64,000 nucleotides of DNA from CAVSRC01 sp963798195 (GTDB taxonomy: Bacteria; Pseudomonadota; Alphaproteobacteria; Rhizobiales; Kaistiaceae), in contig CAWCSF010000010.1 of assembly GCA_963798195.1 (NCBI GenBank), positions 806,001 through 870,000 of the forward strand, given 5' to 3'. How positions within the stretch are numbered: position 1 is the first letter of the stretch; each line of letters starts with the position of its first letter. The notes beneath the pieces are model-generated. The model worked only from the letters and a program-made list of their open reading frames with translations. It was not told the DNA's origin and made no database searches. Made by a program: the position numbers and the translations under genes. Positions 52,283 through 61,421 of this stretch are shown piece by piece.

Positions 52283-53389
52283 ATGAAACTCAAGAGCTTA
52301 CTTCTCGGTTCCGCCGCCGCCTTCGCGGTTGTCGGTGGCGCCCAGGCAGCCGATCTTTCGGTTGCCGAGCCGGTCGATTACGTCCGGGTTTGCGACGCCT
52401 TCGGCGTTGGCTACTGGTACATTCCGGGGACTGACACCTGCCTGAAGATCGGCGGCTACGTTCAGTTCGACGTGAAGTTCCACGCTTCGTCGGCCAATGA
52501 TTGGGCCTACACCAACGGCTCCTACCAGTCGCATTCGTCGAGCTGGGATTTCGCGACCGAAGCCAGCGTCCAGGTCACCGCCAAGTCGATGACCGAATAC
52601 GGCCCGCTCACCGGCTTCATCGAGCTGCGCGCCAAGTCGGACAACGCGGCCAACTCGAACAACCTGGTGAACGTCAGCAGCACGGGTGTCACGGCGAGCG
52701 ACACGCGCTTTGCCTACCTCGACTCAGCCTACCTCGAGCTCGGCATGCTCCTGGTTGGTCGCACCGGGTCGATCTACGACTACAGCGGCGGCTTCACGTG
52801 GGACTGGAAGGACTACGACTCCGACAACAGCGCGGATCAGGTTCGCCTGAGCTGGGCGATGAGCGGCTTCGGGCTCCAGCTGGCCATTGAAGACCCGCGC
52901 GATCGTTGGGGCACGAGCCTCGGCACGACCTACACGATGCCCAACATCGTCGGCGCCATCACGATGTCGCAGGCGACGTGGGATGCCAAGCTGTCGGCCG
53001 GCTATGCCGAGACGACGTATGGTTCCGGCTTCGGTGTCCAGTTGGCTGGCACGTTCAAGCTCGACTCGATCGCCCCCGGCGACAAGTTGCTCTTGAAGGC
53101 AGCCTGGGCGCAGAGCGCGGTCTGGAAGTTCGCGGCAAGCTCGGGCGCGGCTGGCGGTGCCGGCGACGTCTGGAGCGCGGCAGCGTCGTTCCAGCACTTC
53201 TGGTCTCCGACCCTGTCTTCGGCCGTGACCTTCCAGTACTTCAACCAGGGTGCATCGGGCTACCAGGCCTCGGGCAACTTGGTTTGGTCGCCGGTTGCGA
53301 ACTTCTACGCCGGCGTCGAAGGTGGCTACCAGAACGTTGGTGGCACCGGGACCTGGGGCGCCAAGATCCGCTTGAAGCGGTCCTGGTAG
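52283..53389 (+). CDS. outer-membrane porin (Porin_2 family, rhizobial type)
   Basis: A 368-residue general porin. It has a signal peptide (MKLKSLLLGSAAAFAVVGGAQA), the mature start ADLSVAEPVDYVRVCDAFG with the single disulfide pair in VCDAFGVGYWYIPGTDTCLKIGGYVQFD, many amphipathic beta strands and a C-terminal tryptophan typical of outer-membrane barrel proteins. It lets small hydrophilic solutes pass. The ATG at 52283 has an excellent ribosome site and a perfect terminator follows, so it is a single transcription unit expected to be abundant. Confidence 0.96.
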   Translation: MKLKSLLLGSAAAFAVVGGAQAADLSVAEPVDYVRVCDAFGVGYWYIPGTDTCLKIGGYVQFDVKFHASSANDWAYTNGSYQSHSSSWDFATEASVQVTAKSMTEYGPLTGFIELRAKSDNAANSNNLVNVSSTGVTASDTRFAYLDSAYLELGMLLVGRTGSIYDYSGGFTWDWKDYDSDNSADQVRLSWAMSGFGLQLAIEDPRDRWGTSLGTTYTMPNIVGAITMSQATWDAKLSAGYAETTYGSGFGVQLAGTFKLDSIAPGDKLLLKAAWAQSAVWKFAASSGAAGGAGDVWSAAASFQHFWSPTLSSAVTFQYFNQGASGYQASGNLVWSPVANFYAGVEGGYQNVGGTGTWGAKIRLKRSW

Positions 53390-53421
53390 TCGAGCCTCAA
53401 GCTCAAGTCTTTAAGATTTGG

Positions 53422-53456
53422 ACCCGGCGGAGCGATCCGCCGGGTTCTTCTTTTCT
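53422..53456 (+). terminator. Rho-independent terminator after the porin gene
   Basis: A perfect ten-base-pair stem (ACCCGGCGGA / TCCGCCGGGT) with GNRA-type loop GCGA, followed by a T-rich run (TCTTCTTTTCT). Confidence 0.92.
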
Positions 53457-53682
53457 CGATTGCCCCACCCGCAAGAACGCAATGCACCCGGCGCACCTGG
53501 AGCAGGACTAAGCGGCTTGCTGCGGGCCCCAGAGTTCGAGATGATCGGGCCGCGAGGGCGCTTTCGCGGAATCGCCGCATTTTGGCGCCACTTGCGATCC
53601 GAATTCGGGCAACTTGCGGTATCCGCCGATTGGCCGATTCCTGAAGCAGGCTGCCTAGGCTGGGCATCGAGACGCGCGCAAG

Positions 53683-55818
53683 ATGAAGTGGCAGAGGTGG
53701 ATACGGCCGGGTTTGGTGGCGACGATCCTGGTTGCGCTGGTCGCGGTTCTGGGACGGAGTTCCTCCATTGGCCATGATCTGGCTGCCGACGTGCAGGCAA
53801 GGCTGGCTGCCGAAGGGCAGGGCTGGGCACAGGTCGGCGCTTTTGCCCGGGATGTGACGATCCGCGGAACCGCGCCGTCGCCTGAAGCGCAGCAAGCGGT
53901 TCTTCGGATTGCCCAGGACGTGCGCGGCGTGCACGCAGTCAGCGATCGAAGCGATCTCATGCCACTCGCTTCGCCGTATGTCTGGACGGCCGTGCGAGCA
54001 GGGCTAACGGTCACCGTATCCGGCGCAGTGCCATCCGAGGGCGCCAGAACGGCGGTGCTTGCGGCCGCACGGCGTGCGTTGCCGCGAGCCGAGATTATCG
54101 ACGAGATGACTCCGGCTAGGGGCGGCCCAAAGGCCTTCAACGTCGCAACGACGTTTGCCTTTTCCCGGCTTGCCGATCTTGCGCAGGGCACAGTGGTTCT
54201 GACCGACTCGACGCTGGTCGTTACCGGTGTAGCGGTCGACGCGGCCGCATTCGCGGCAATCAAGAAAGCGCTGCGGGACGAACTGCCGCCCACGATTTTA
54301 CTCGGTCCGGGTGAAATCCAGCCGCAACGCGCGGATCCATTCGTGTGGTCGGCAAATTTCGACGGTTCATCGGTGACGGTTGCCGGTTTCGTTCCAAACG
54401 AGGTGGTCCACGAGTCTCTGGAGACGGCAGTAAAGGCGACCCTGCCGGGCGTTCCGATCGAGGATCGTGTGACGGTTGCATCGGGTGAGCCACCGGGCTT
54501 TGCGGAGGCCGCAGGCTTCGCGGTGACCGTCCTCGACCGATTGAGCCGAGGCGGCATTACGCTCGACGGACTCCGCCTCGACGTTGCAGGCGCGGCAAAG
54601 ACCGTCGACGACTACGAGGCGGCCCTGGCGACGCTCACCGGGCCACTGCCGGAGGGAATGCAGGTCGTCTCGATGGCCATCGAACCGGCTGCGGTCGACG
54701 CTTACGGCTGGAGCGGGAAACTCGCCGATGGGCGGCTCATATTGTCAGGTTATGTACCCGATCCGCAGAGTCGGACCGAGATCGTGGGCATAGCGGAATC
54801 ACTTTTCCCAGGCCGCGCCATCGACCAACGCATGCGCATCGCTGCCGGCGAACCGCGCATGGACTGGGCCGGCGCAATCAAATTTGCCCTGGGCCAGTTG
54901 GCGAAGCTGAGCACCGGGTCGGTGGATCTCGGCGACAAATCGTATTCGATCGTCGGAACAGCTGTGAGCTCGGATGCCTTCGTCGCAGTTTCCAACGTCA
55001 ATGCGCAGAAGCTGCCGGCCAGTCTCGAACTTAAGAGGGCGGATGTCATCGCCCCGCCCGCATCGCCATATCGCTTTGTCGCCGAGCGCGATGGCGCTAG
55101 CGTTGCCGTCCGCGGCGATGTTGGAAGTGAAGTCTTGCGGCAAGACGTATTGTCGACGATGGCCCGCAAGTTCGGGAAAGCGAAGATAGAAAGCCGCCTA
55201 ACGTTTGCCAGCGGTGGCCCGGAAAACTACATCGACGCTGTCCACGTGGTATTGAATGTGCTTAGCCGTCTTGCCGGCGGAAAGGTGGAAATCAGCGATC
55301 GCGCCGTCAGCGTGTCCGGCTATGCGTTCTACGCCGCTGCAGTGGACGAGATTGGTGGCGATCTGCAATCCGCGTTGCCCGAGGGCTTCACGGTGGCGTC
55401 GAATGCCATCACCACCCGGCAGGAGGAACAATCCGTGGCTGCCGACCGCTGTCGCGACCTTCTCCAGACAGCTCTGCAGACCGGGCGCATTGCGTTTGAC
55501 GGGGCCAAGGCTGACCTTGCGGCTGACAGCGTCGGTGTCCTCGATCGCGTCTCATCGGTCGTGGCTCGGTGTCCGGAAGTGGGGGTCGAGATCGGAGCGC
55601 ACAGCGATTCCGATGGTTCCGCCGCGCGCAACCGCGACCTGACCCAGTCGCGAGCCGAGGCCATAGCCGACTATCTGGTCGATGCCGGGGTCAAGCGTGA
55701 ACGTCTGACGGCAGTTGGCTACGGAGAGACCAAGCCAATTGCGGATAACAGTACGACCGAGGGAAAGGCCGCCAACCGGCGCATCGAGTTCACGATTACC
55801 GAAGCCACAGGCGGTTAG
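53683..55818 (+). CDS. OmpA family protein with four internal BON-like repeats
   Basis: A 711-residue membrane-anchored protein. A single hydrophobic helix (residues 11-24) follows a basic start, which suggests an inner-membrane anchor facing the periplasm. Residues 30-90 form a BON-like unit (VTIRGTAPSPEAQQAVL). Four repeats of 117-121 residues follow, at about 98-215, 219-338, 340-458 and 462-580; each starts with an aromatic-rich PY/FVW-type strand, contains VSGxVPxE-like and xITLxG/VxISD-like beta-alpha units and ends with LPxxxxL. Residues 581-708 form an OmpA peptidoglycan-binding domain with AHSDSDGSAARNRDLTQSRA and GYGETKPIADN. It resembles mycobacterial ArfA in combining BON and OmpA. 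Two small genes follow in an operon. Confidence 0.85.
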   Translation: MKWQRWIRPGLVATILVALVAVLGRSSSIGHDLAADVQARLAAEGQGWAQVGAFARDVTIRGTAPSPEAQQAVLRIAQDVRGVHAVSDRSDLMPLASPYVWTAVRAGLTVTVSGAVPSEGARTAVLAAARRALPRAEIIDEMTPARGGPKAFNVATTFAFSRLADLAQGTVVLTDSTLVVTGVAVDAAAFAAIKKALRDELPPTILLGPGEIQPQRADPFVWSANFDGSSVTVAGFVPNEVVHESLETAVKATLPGVPIEDRVTVASGEPPGFAEAAGFAVTVLDRLSRGGITLDGLRLDVAGAAKTVDDYEAALATLTGPLPEGMQVVSMAIEPAAVDAYGWSGKLADGRLILSGYVPDPQSRTEIVGIAESLFPGRAIDQRMRIAAGEPRMDWAGAIKFALGQLAKLSTGSVDLGDKSYSIVGTAVSSDAFVAVSNVNAQKLPASLELKRADVIAPPASPYRFVAERDGASVAVRGDVGSEVLRQDVLSTMARKFGKAKIESRLTFASGGPENYIDAVHVVLNVLSRLAGGKVEISDRAVSVSGYAFYAAAVDEIGGDLQSALPEGFTVASNAITTRQEEQSVAADRCRDLLQTALQTGRIAFDGAKADLAADSVGVLDRVSSVVARCPEVGVEIGAHSDSDGSAARNRDLTQSRAEAIADYLVDAGVKRERLTAVGYGETKPIADNSTTEGKAANRRIEFTITEATGG
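53974..55422 (+). repeat. four tandem coding repeats of about 360 bases (protein-level)
   Basis: The repeats are visible in the protein: PYVWTAVRAG, PFVWSANFDG, AYGWSGKLAD and PYRFVAERDG each open a unit, and each unit contains a GxVPxE/D or GDVGSE turn and a late LDRLS/LGQLAKLS/LSRLAGG helix followed by a second beta-alpha part. At the DNA level they are too diverged to be recombining repeats. Confidence 0.75.
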
Positions 55819-55821
55819 GGG

Positions 55822-55962
55822 ATGCTCTACGTCATCGGCGCATACTGGCCCTTTCTGATCGTGATGCTGCTGATCGGCGTTCTCGTCGGCTGGTGGTATC
55901 AGGACCCGCGCAGTATCGACGACCTCACCGCCTGGCTGGAGCGGGGGCCCGACGAACCGTGA
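55822..55962 (+). CDS. 46-residue membrane protein in the OmpA-repeat operon
   Basis: A short gene below the usual cut-off. The product starts MLYVIGAYWPFLIVMLLIGV with a continuous hydrophobic helix of about 24 residues, then LVGWWYQDPRSIDDLTAWLE and an acidic tail. The ATG lies three bases after the OmpA-gene stop with TAGGGG before it, and the last bases GTGA overlap the GTG start of the next gene, which strongly supports translation. No known family is recognised; a partner of one of its neighbours in the inner membrane is likely. Confidence 0.75.
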   Translation: MLYVIGAYWPFLIVMLLIGVLVGWWYQDPRSIDDLTAWLERGPDEP

Positions 55963-57053
55963 TCTGGCACTTCCTCGAGGTCTGGGTTCTGATGCTGGCG
56001 GCCTTCGCGATCGGCTGTCCGATCGGCGCGCTCGCATACGACTTGATAGCCCGGACGGGATTGAGCCGGACGCAGGGACGGGTTGCCGACGGGGTTGGCA
56101 ATGTCGTTGACGGCATCAAGACGCGGCTCGGCATCGGTCCGGTGTGGCGACCCGAATACCGGCGGCTGATCGAACAGCGCGCGCATGGCGCGCCCGCGGA
56201 GCCCGAACAGCCAGATCTCTTCGGTCCGGACGTGCGGCTGCTGACGCAAGGTCCCGCGACTGCACCACGTCAGGAATCCGAATGGCGAGAGGAACCGTGG
56301 GAAGGGCCAGAAACAGATGGCGACGGTCCCTGGGAAGAGAACGACGACGCCGACGAGGCCGACGCCATCAGGGGAACAATCTGGCCCGATGACGGCATTG
56401 TCCCGAAGCGGCCGTCCGCCTTGACCGCGGCCCGCAACGGCGTACCCGACGATCTCCAGCGTATCCGCGGAATTGGTGATCGCAACGAGCGCCGTTTGAA
56501 CAAGCTTGGCATCTACCATTTTGGGCAGATAGCGGCCTGGACGCCGGCCGAACTGCGGTGGGTCGCAGAACGCATGGCATTTCCGGAGCGTATCGAGCGC
56601 GACGACTGGGTCGGTCAAGCCATCATCCTCGCCAGCGGCGGCGACACCGGCTTCGTCAAGGCGGCGGATCGGCGCCGCGCCAAGCGTCAGCAGAGGCTGG
56701 AGAAGGAGGCTGACGCGCTCGAGGCGGAGGGTGGTTACGAAGACGAGTACGCCGACTTTGTGCCGACAAACGACTTCGAACTTGCGGAAGAGATCGTGGA
56801 GGAGGAGGCGGTCGTTGATCTGCTGGCTTTGGATGAGGACGAGACGGAGGCCCCTCAGGACGTCCTCGAAGAGGACGACGTGTTCAACGGCCTGGCGGAG
56901 GATGGCAGCGGGCCGGCAGCTTCCGAAGCGTCCGACGCACGGCCGCTGATAGAGAGTCCGGATCAAGACGATGCCGCTCAGGCTGCCGATGAAGTGGCGG
57001 AAGGTGCGGACGAATTGGCCGAAGCTGCCGGGAACGAGCGGCGGGATCCCTAG
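55959..57053 (+). CDS. membrane-anchored protein with a helix-hairpin-helix domain
   Basis: A 364-residue protein. It begins with GTG at 55959, overlapping the stop of the small gene. Residues 1-25 form one membrane helix (VWVLMLAAFAIGCPIGAL), followed by a charged, partly disordered stretch. Residues about 167-225 hold a helix-hairpin-helix-5-like domain: DLQRIRGIGDRNERRLNKLG, FGQIAAWTPAELRWVA and RIERDDWVGQA, like the C-terminal part found in some NuoE-type and ribosomal proteins. The rest (about residues 235-364) is strongly acidic and low-complexity. It may bind nucleic acid or a protein partner near the membrane. Its stop shares CTAG with the convergent hydrolase gene. Confidence 0.8.
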   Translation: MIWHFLEVWVLMLAAFAIGCPIGALAYDLIARTGLSRTQGRVADGVGNVVDGIKTRLGIGPVWRPEYRRLIEQRAHGAPAEPEQPDLFGPDVRLLTQGPATAPRQESEWREEPWEGPETDGDGPWEENDDADEADAIRGTIWPDDGIVPKRPSALTAARNGVPDDLQRIRGIGDRNERRLNKLGIYHFGQIAAWTPAELRWVAERMAFPERIERDDWVGQAIILASGGDTGFVKAADRRRAKRQQRLEKEADALEAEGGYEDEYADFVPTNDFELAEEIVEEEAVVDLLALDEDETEAPQDVLEEDDVFNGLAEDGSGPAASEASDARPLIESPDQDDAAQAADEVAEGADELAEAAGNERRDP

Positions 57054-58060
57054 TCCGTGTTGGCGCTGTCCGATGCGTCATCGAGATTGAAGGTTGCTTC
57101 GGCTTGCGGGATGACCGCCTCGGCCGGTGGCCCGGAGCCTTCAACGGACGCCATGAACGCCGATACGCGGGTCAGGAGTTGAAGATCGCGCAGCAAGGGT
57201 GGATGCCCCTCGCCAGAAACGACGATCGACTGAAGCCCCGGATGTGCCGCGCGCATTGCGTCGACGGTTGCCGCGGAGAGCAGATCTGAATGCTCGCCGC
57301 GGATAACCAGCATCGGGACCGTGGCGAGGGCGCGGAATTCATCCCACAGAGCGGGGATGGGCTGGTCGAGTTCGACGCCTTCGAACGTCAAGCCGAGCTT
57401 CGGATCGTAGTTTCCAACCGGCTTGCCATCCTCCTCGCGGTACGTAAGGCGCGCAAAATGGTCCCACTCGGCCTGCTGCCAGGCCGGGAAATTGCGCCCG
57501 TGTAGCCGGCGCATGAGATATGCAGCATCGTTCCAATCGCTCGGCTCGGGCGTTCGACCGACGTAGGTCTTGATGCGCGCCAGACCCTCGGCTTCGATCA
57601 CCGGTCCGACATCGTTGAGAACGAGTGCTGCGACCGTCCCCGGTCGCGCCACGCCCATGAGCATTCCGATGATGCCGCCACGGGATGTGCCCACGACAAT
57701 GGCGCGCGGAATTCCGAGCGCAACCATGCCGTCAAACACGTCGTTCATCTCGGTCAGGGGATTGTAGTTCTCCGGCTGCTCGTCCCATGCCGACCTGCCG
57801 CGCCCACGATAGTCAAAAGCCACGACGCGCCGCGGACGGTCGGAGTCGGCCGCGAGGCGTTGGCCGAGCGACTCGAAATCGCGGCTGTTGCGGGTAAGGC
57901 CAGGCAGGCATACCACCGGCAGCCACGGCGACACCGGACTGCCGAAATCGCGCGCGAAAAGCTTCAGCCCGTCGGATGCCCGGTAGACGACTTCCCGGAC
58001 GCCCGGCGCGGCGTTGTTGCTGTCGACGCTACCGGACAGAGTTTCACCTTTGCGAGCCAT
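57050..58060 (-). CDS. alpha/beta hydrolase
   Basis: A 336-residue hydrolase with the nucleophile elbow GTSRGG, preceded by AIVVG, an oxyanion region LPVVCLPGLTRNS, the acid in RGEHSD and the histidine in VVSGEGHPPLL. The sequence fits esterase/lipase or haloalkane/epoxide hydrolase-like members of the superfamily. Substrate unknown. It ends inside CTAG shared with the HHH gene and starts upstream with ATG at 58060, 31 bases after the lytic transglycosylase stop codon. Confidence 0.85.
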   Translation of the reverse strand: MARKGETLSGSVDSNNAAPGVREVVYRASDGLKLFARDFGSPVSPWLPVVCLPGLTRNSRDFESLGQRLAADSDRPRRVVAFDYRGRGRSAWDEQPENYNPLTEMNDVFDGMVALGIPRAIVVGTSRGGIIGMLMGVARPGTVAALVLNDVGPVIEAEGLARIKTYVGRTPEPSDWNDAAYLMRRLHGRNFPAWQQAEWDHFARLTYREEDGKPVGNYDPKLGLTFEGVELDQPIPALWDEFRALATVPMLVIRGEHSDLLSAATVDAMRAAHPGLQSIVVSGEGHPPLLRDLQLLTRVSAFMASVEGSGPPAEAVIPQAEATFNLDDASDSANTD

Positions 58061-58091
58061 CGCTGGGGTATCGGCCGACCGTCCGCCGGCG

Positions 58092-60335
58092 TCAACTTGA
58101 AGTCTTGCCGCGTTTCAGATCCGCCTCGATTGTCAGCGCCGGCTCTCCCAGTCGCGCACGATAGACCTGCAGATTCTCGATGATGCGTTGGACGTAGTTT
58201 CGCGTCTCGGTGAACGGGATCAGTTCAATCCAGTTGACCACATCGACGCGGGGGTCGCGCGGATCGCCATGCCGCTTCACCCAGTCGGTGACACGGCTGC
58301 CGCCGGCGTTGTAGGCAGCGATCATCATGACGTAGGAGCCGCCGAAATCGTCGACCAGGTCGCCGAGATGGGCCGCGCCGAGCGTCGTGTTGTAGGCGGG
58401 ATCGGAGGTCAGCCGGGCCTTGGAGTAAGGCAGGCCTATGGACTTTGCGACCTGGCGTGCCGTCGCCGGCATGAGCTGCAACAGGCCCAGCGCCCCGGCG
58501 CGGCTGACTGCGCCCTGGTTGAAGGCGCTTTCCTGCCGGGCGATGGCATAGACGAGGGGCTTCTCGACATTCGGGGTCTTTGCCGCTGCCGGGATCGCCG
58601 AAACCGGAAACGCGAGCGTCTCAACCGGCATGCCGCGGACGGCCGCGGTTTTGCCGATTTGCAGCGCAAGCTGATGATCGCCGGCGCCTTCCGCTTTCGC
58701 AGCGAGGATGCCGATTTCGGCCGGATCGGTCAGCGTGTCGGCGAGATGCCGATAGAAGAGACCGGCACGATTTTCCTGACCCGCAGCGGTCAGGTGGTCG
58801 ATGGCTCGTACAAGCTCGCGGCTGGCAAAACGCTTTTGGACGGCCGCGTCGGGAACGGGAGGACGCGACAGGCCAAGCCGCGTGTGGCCGAGGCGCGACA
58901 GCGCCAGCTGCCCATAGAACGTGGTCGGATAGGCCGCCGCGCGCTGGAAACGGTTTGTGGCTTCGGCCTTGTCACCGGCGGCGGCTGCCGCCCGTCCCAT
59001 CCAGTATTCCGCACGCGACAGGCTGAGGGGCATTGAGGAGATCGCGGCGATTGTCGCGAAATGCTTTCGCGCCGTGCCCGGATCATGCAGGAATTCCAAG
59101 GCGTACCAGCCGGCGTGGAACTCGGCTTCGGCGCGATAGGTGGGTGACTCGGCCGCATGACCGGCCGCGATGCGGTACGCATCCTTGGCATCGCCGTCCT
59201 CGATCAGCGCCCGCGATATGAGACGGCGCTCGATCCACCACGCGTCGGGATCAACCAGCACCTTCGCATCGCGCGGCGCAGATAGCAGAAGCTTGGCCGC
59301 CTCTTTCTCCTTGTCGGCTCGCCGCAGCAGCCTGATGCGCGAATAGAGCGCGAGCGGATCGTTCTTGACCGCGCCCGGCAGATCGCTCAGCGCTTTCGAA
59401 GCGCTCTTCTGGCCCTTGTTGACTGCGATCACGGCCTTGGCGAGCGCAACCTGATTCTTGTCTATCAGAGCCGCGGTGCGTAGCGCGTCGGTGGAATCCT
59501 CGTCGTAGAGCAGGCGGTCCAGCCGTGCCTTGTGGTCGGCCTTGGTGAGGAAATCGCCGAATTCGGACAGAATTATCTTCTCGTTCGACTGCGAGACGTT
59601 CTGATCGCGCCAGAAGGCGCGGATCAAGGCGGCGGCATCCTTCGGGCGTCCGGCGGCGACGTAGGAACGGGCGAGAAGCAGCGTCGCCGCGTCCGACACA
59701 GGCATGCCGGAGCCGAGCGCCTTGATCGCCGCAGCGGGCGATGGCTTCTCGCGTGCAACCGCCTGCTGATACCGAAGCCGCAGGAGGGACTGGCCGGGCC
59801 AGTCCCCGAGCTTTCGGGAAACCTCGAGAATGCGCGACGATGGCACGTCATCGTCGCCACTTGTCGCGACGAGCCAATCGACCAGCTTGATGTCTACTGG
59901 ATCAGGAAGAGCATAGGCCGCCACCGTCGCCGCGCGCGGATCGCCATTGTCGAGCAGCTTGAGGGCGAGTTTCAGCCCGATTGAGTTCAGCGCGGCCGGT
60001 GCGCTGGGCGCCGGCGCGGGGATCGGCGGCAAGTCGGCGATCGCTTCTCCGCCACTCGATTGCGGTGCGTCCGTGTCTTCGCTGGCGCGGCTTTCACCGA
60101 GATCGTCGGAAATAATCGACCCTATGGCGTCATCGACGGCGCTCGGCGACTTGTTGGGGTTGAGTCGCGGAAGCGGGACTTGTGCGAGCCTGATGGCAGA
60201 GGTCGGGGAGCCTGCCCAAGCGATGCCTGACGCGCCGGGTAGCGCGATCGCCAGCGAGAGGACCACCGCCGCACCCAGCCGGACTGGCTGAATTGCTGAC
60301 TTTTGGGCGTTTGTGGTCTGTCTGGCAATTGTCAT
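58092..60335 (-). CDS. slt: soluble lytic murein transglycosylase (Slt70-like)
   Basis: A 747-residue periplasmic enzyme with a signal peptide (residues 1-42), a large helical superhelix of TPR-like U-domain repeats and a C-terminal SLT domain. The catalytic glutamate is in YAIARQESAFNQGAVS, followed by ALGLLQLMPATARQVA, YNTTLGAAHLGDL and AAYNAGGSRVTDWVKR. It cleaves peptidoglycan to 1,6-anhydromuropeptides. The ATG at 60335 (MTIARQ) is preferred over 60356. It is divergent from dapA. Confidence 0.92.
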   Translation of the reverse strand: MTIARQTTNAQKSAIQPVRLGAAVVLSLAIALPGASGIAWAGSPTSAIRLAQVPLPRLNPNKSPSAVDDAIGSIISDDLGESRASEDTDAPQSSGGEAIADLPPIPAPAPSAPAALNSIGLKLALKLLDNGDPRAATVAAYALPDPVDIKLVDWLVATSGDDDVPSSRILEVSRKLGDWPGQSLLRLRYQQAVAREKPSPAAAIKALGSGMPVSDAATLLLARSYVAAGRPKDAAALIRAFWRDQNVSQSNEKIILSEFGDFLTKADHKARLDRLLYDEDSTDALRTAALIDKNQVALAKAVIAVNKGQKSASKALSDLPGAVKNDPLALYSRIRLLRRADKEKEAAKLLLSAPRDAKVLVDPDAWWIERRLISRALIEDGDAKDAYRIAAGHAAESPTYRAEAEFHAGWYALEFLHDPGTARKHFATIAAISSMPLSLSRAEYWMGRAAAAAGDKAEATNRFQRAAAYPTTFYGQLALSRLGHTRLGLSRPPVPDAAVQKRFASRELVRAIDHLTAAGQENRAGLFYRHLADTLTDPAEIGILAAKAEGAGDHQLALQIGKTAAVRGMPVETLAFPVSAIPAAAKTPNVEKPLVYAIARQESAFNQGAVSRAGALGLLQLMPATARQVAKSIGLPYSKARLTSDPAYNTTLGAAHLGDLVDDFGGSYVMMIAAYNAGGSRVTDWVKRHGDPRDPRVDVVNWIELIPFTETRNYVQRIIENLQVYRARLGEPALTIEADLKRGKTSS

Positions 60336-60542
60336 GGTTCGGTCAGTCCTCGCCATCCTGAGCAGGCTTCAACGGCTCGCGATCATCCAAATAGGGCGCC
60401 GCCTCGATGACACGTTATTTCGGCATGGTGAAAGATTGCTTGACGAGCCTTCATTGTTGCCCGGAAAAGGGGCAGGGACTAAGGTCGCCGACCAACTGAA
60501 ACCGCCGAGTTCGACGACAATTCGGCCGCCAAAGCGGATACC

Positions 60543-61418
60543 ATGTTCAAGGGTTCAATCACAGCGCTGGTGACGCCGATGCGCGATGGCCGCCTCGATG
60601 AGGACGGGCTTCGCGCCTTTGTCGACTGGCAGATCACCGAGGGGTCGCACGGCGTCGTGCCGGTCGGCACCACCGGCGAAAGCCCGACGCTGACTCACGA
60701 CGAGCACAAGCGCGTGGTGGAGATTTGCGTTGAGGCAGCAGCTGGGCGGGTGCCTGTGATCGCAGGCGCCGGCTCGAACAACACCGCGGAAGCCATCGAA
60801 CTCGCCCGCTTCGCCGAGAAGGCGGGGGCGGACGGCCTGCTGGTAGTGACGCCATACTACAACAAGCCCAACCAGGAAGGGCTCTACCAGCACTACAAGG
60901 CGATCAACGACGTCGTCGGCATTCCCATCATCATCTACAATATTCCGCCGCGCTCGGTCATCGACATGGACGTCGACACGATGGCCCGACTGTTCAAGCT
61001 CAAGAATATCGTCGGCGTAAAGGATGCTACGGGCAAGATCGACCGTGTCAGCCTGCAACGGCAGGAATGCGGCGCCGATTTCATCCAGTTGTCCGGCGAC
61101 GATGGCACAGCGCTCGCAGTGATGGCGCATGGCGGCCACGGATGCATTTCGGTGACGTCGAATGTGGCGCCGAAGCTGCTTTCCGAGTTCCAGGAAGCGT
61201 GCATGGCCGGCAACTATGCCAAGGCGCTGGATTACCAGGACCGGCTGATGCCGCTGCACAGGGCGTTGTTTCTGGAGCCGAACCCGGCCGGCCCCAAGTA
61301 TGCCCTGTCGCTGCTTGGCCGCATGAGCGACGATCTCCGCCTGCCAATGGTGAAGGTGACGGACCCGACACGCGCCAAGATTCGCGCGGCAATGGTGCAT
61401 GCGGGCCTGATCAACTAG
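60543..61418 (+). CDS. dapA: 4-hydroxy-tetrahydrodipicolinate synthase
   Basis: A 291-residue class I aldolase of lysine and diaminopimelate synthesis, condensing pyruvate and aspartate semialdehyde. The Schiff-base lysine is K160 in NIVGVKDATGK, with Y132 (IIYNIPPR) and T43/T44 in VPVGTTGESPTL completing the proton relay. YYNKPNQEGLYQHYKAI is present. It is followed three bases later by smpB, the usual alphaproteobacterial order. Confidence 0.96.
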   Translation: MFKGSITALVTPMRDGRLDEDGLRAFVDWQITEGSHGVVPVGTTGESPTLTHDEHKRVVEICVEAAAGRVPVIAGAGSNNTAEAIELARFAEKAGADGLLVVTPYYNKPNQEGLYQHYKAINDVVGIPIIIYNIPPRSVIDMDVDTMARLFKLKNIVGVKDATGKIDRVSLQRQECGADFIQLSGDDGTALAVMAHGGHGCISVTSNVAPKLLSEFQEACMAGNYAKALDYQDRLMPLHRALFLEPNPAGPKYALSLLGRMSDDLRLPMVKVTDPTRAKIRAAMVHAGLIN

Positions 61419-61421
61419 CCC

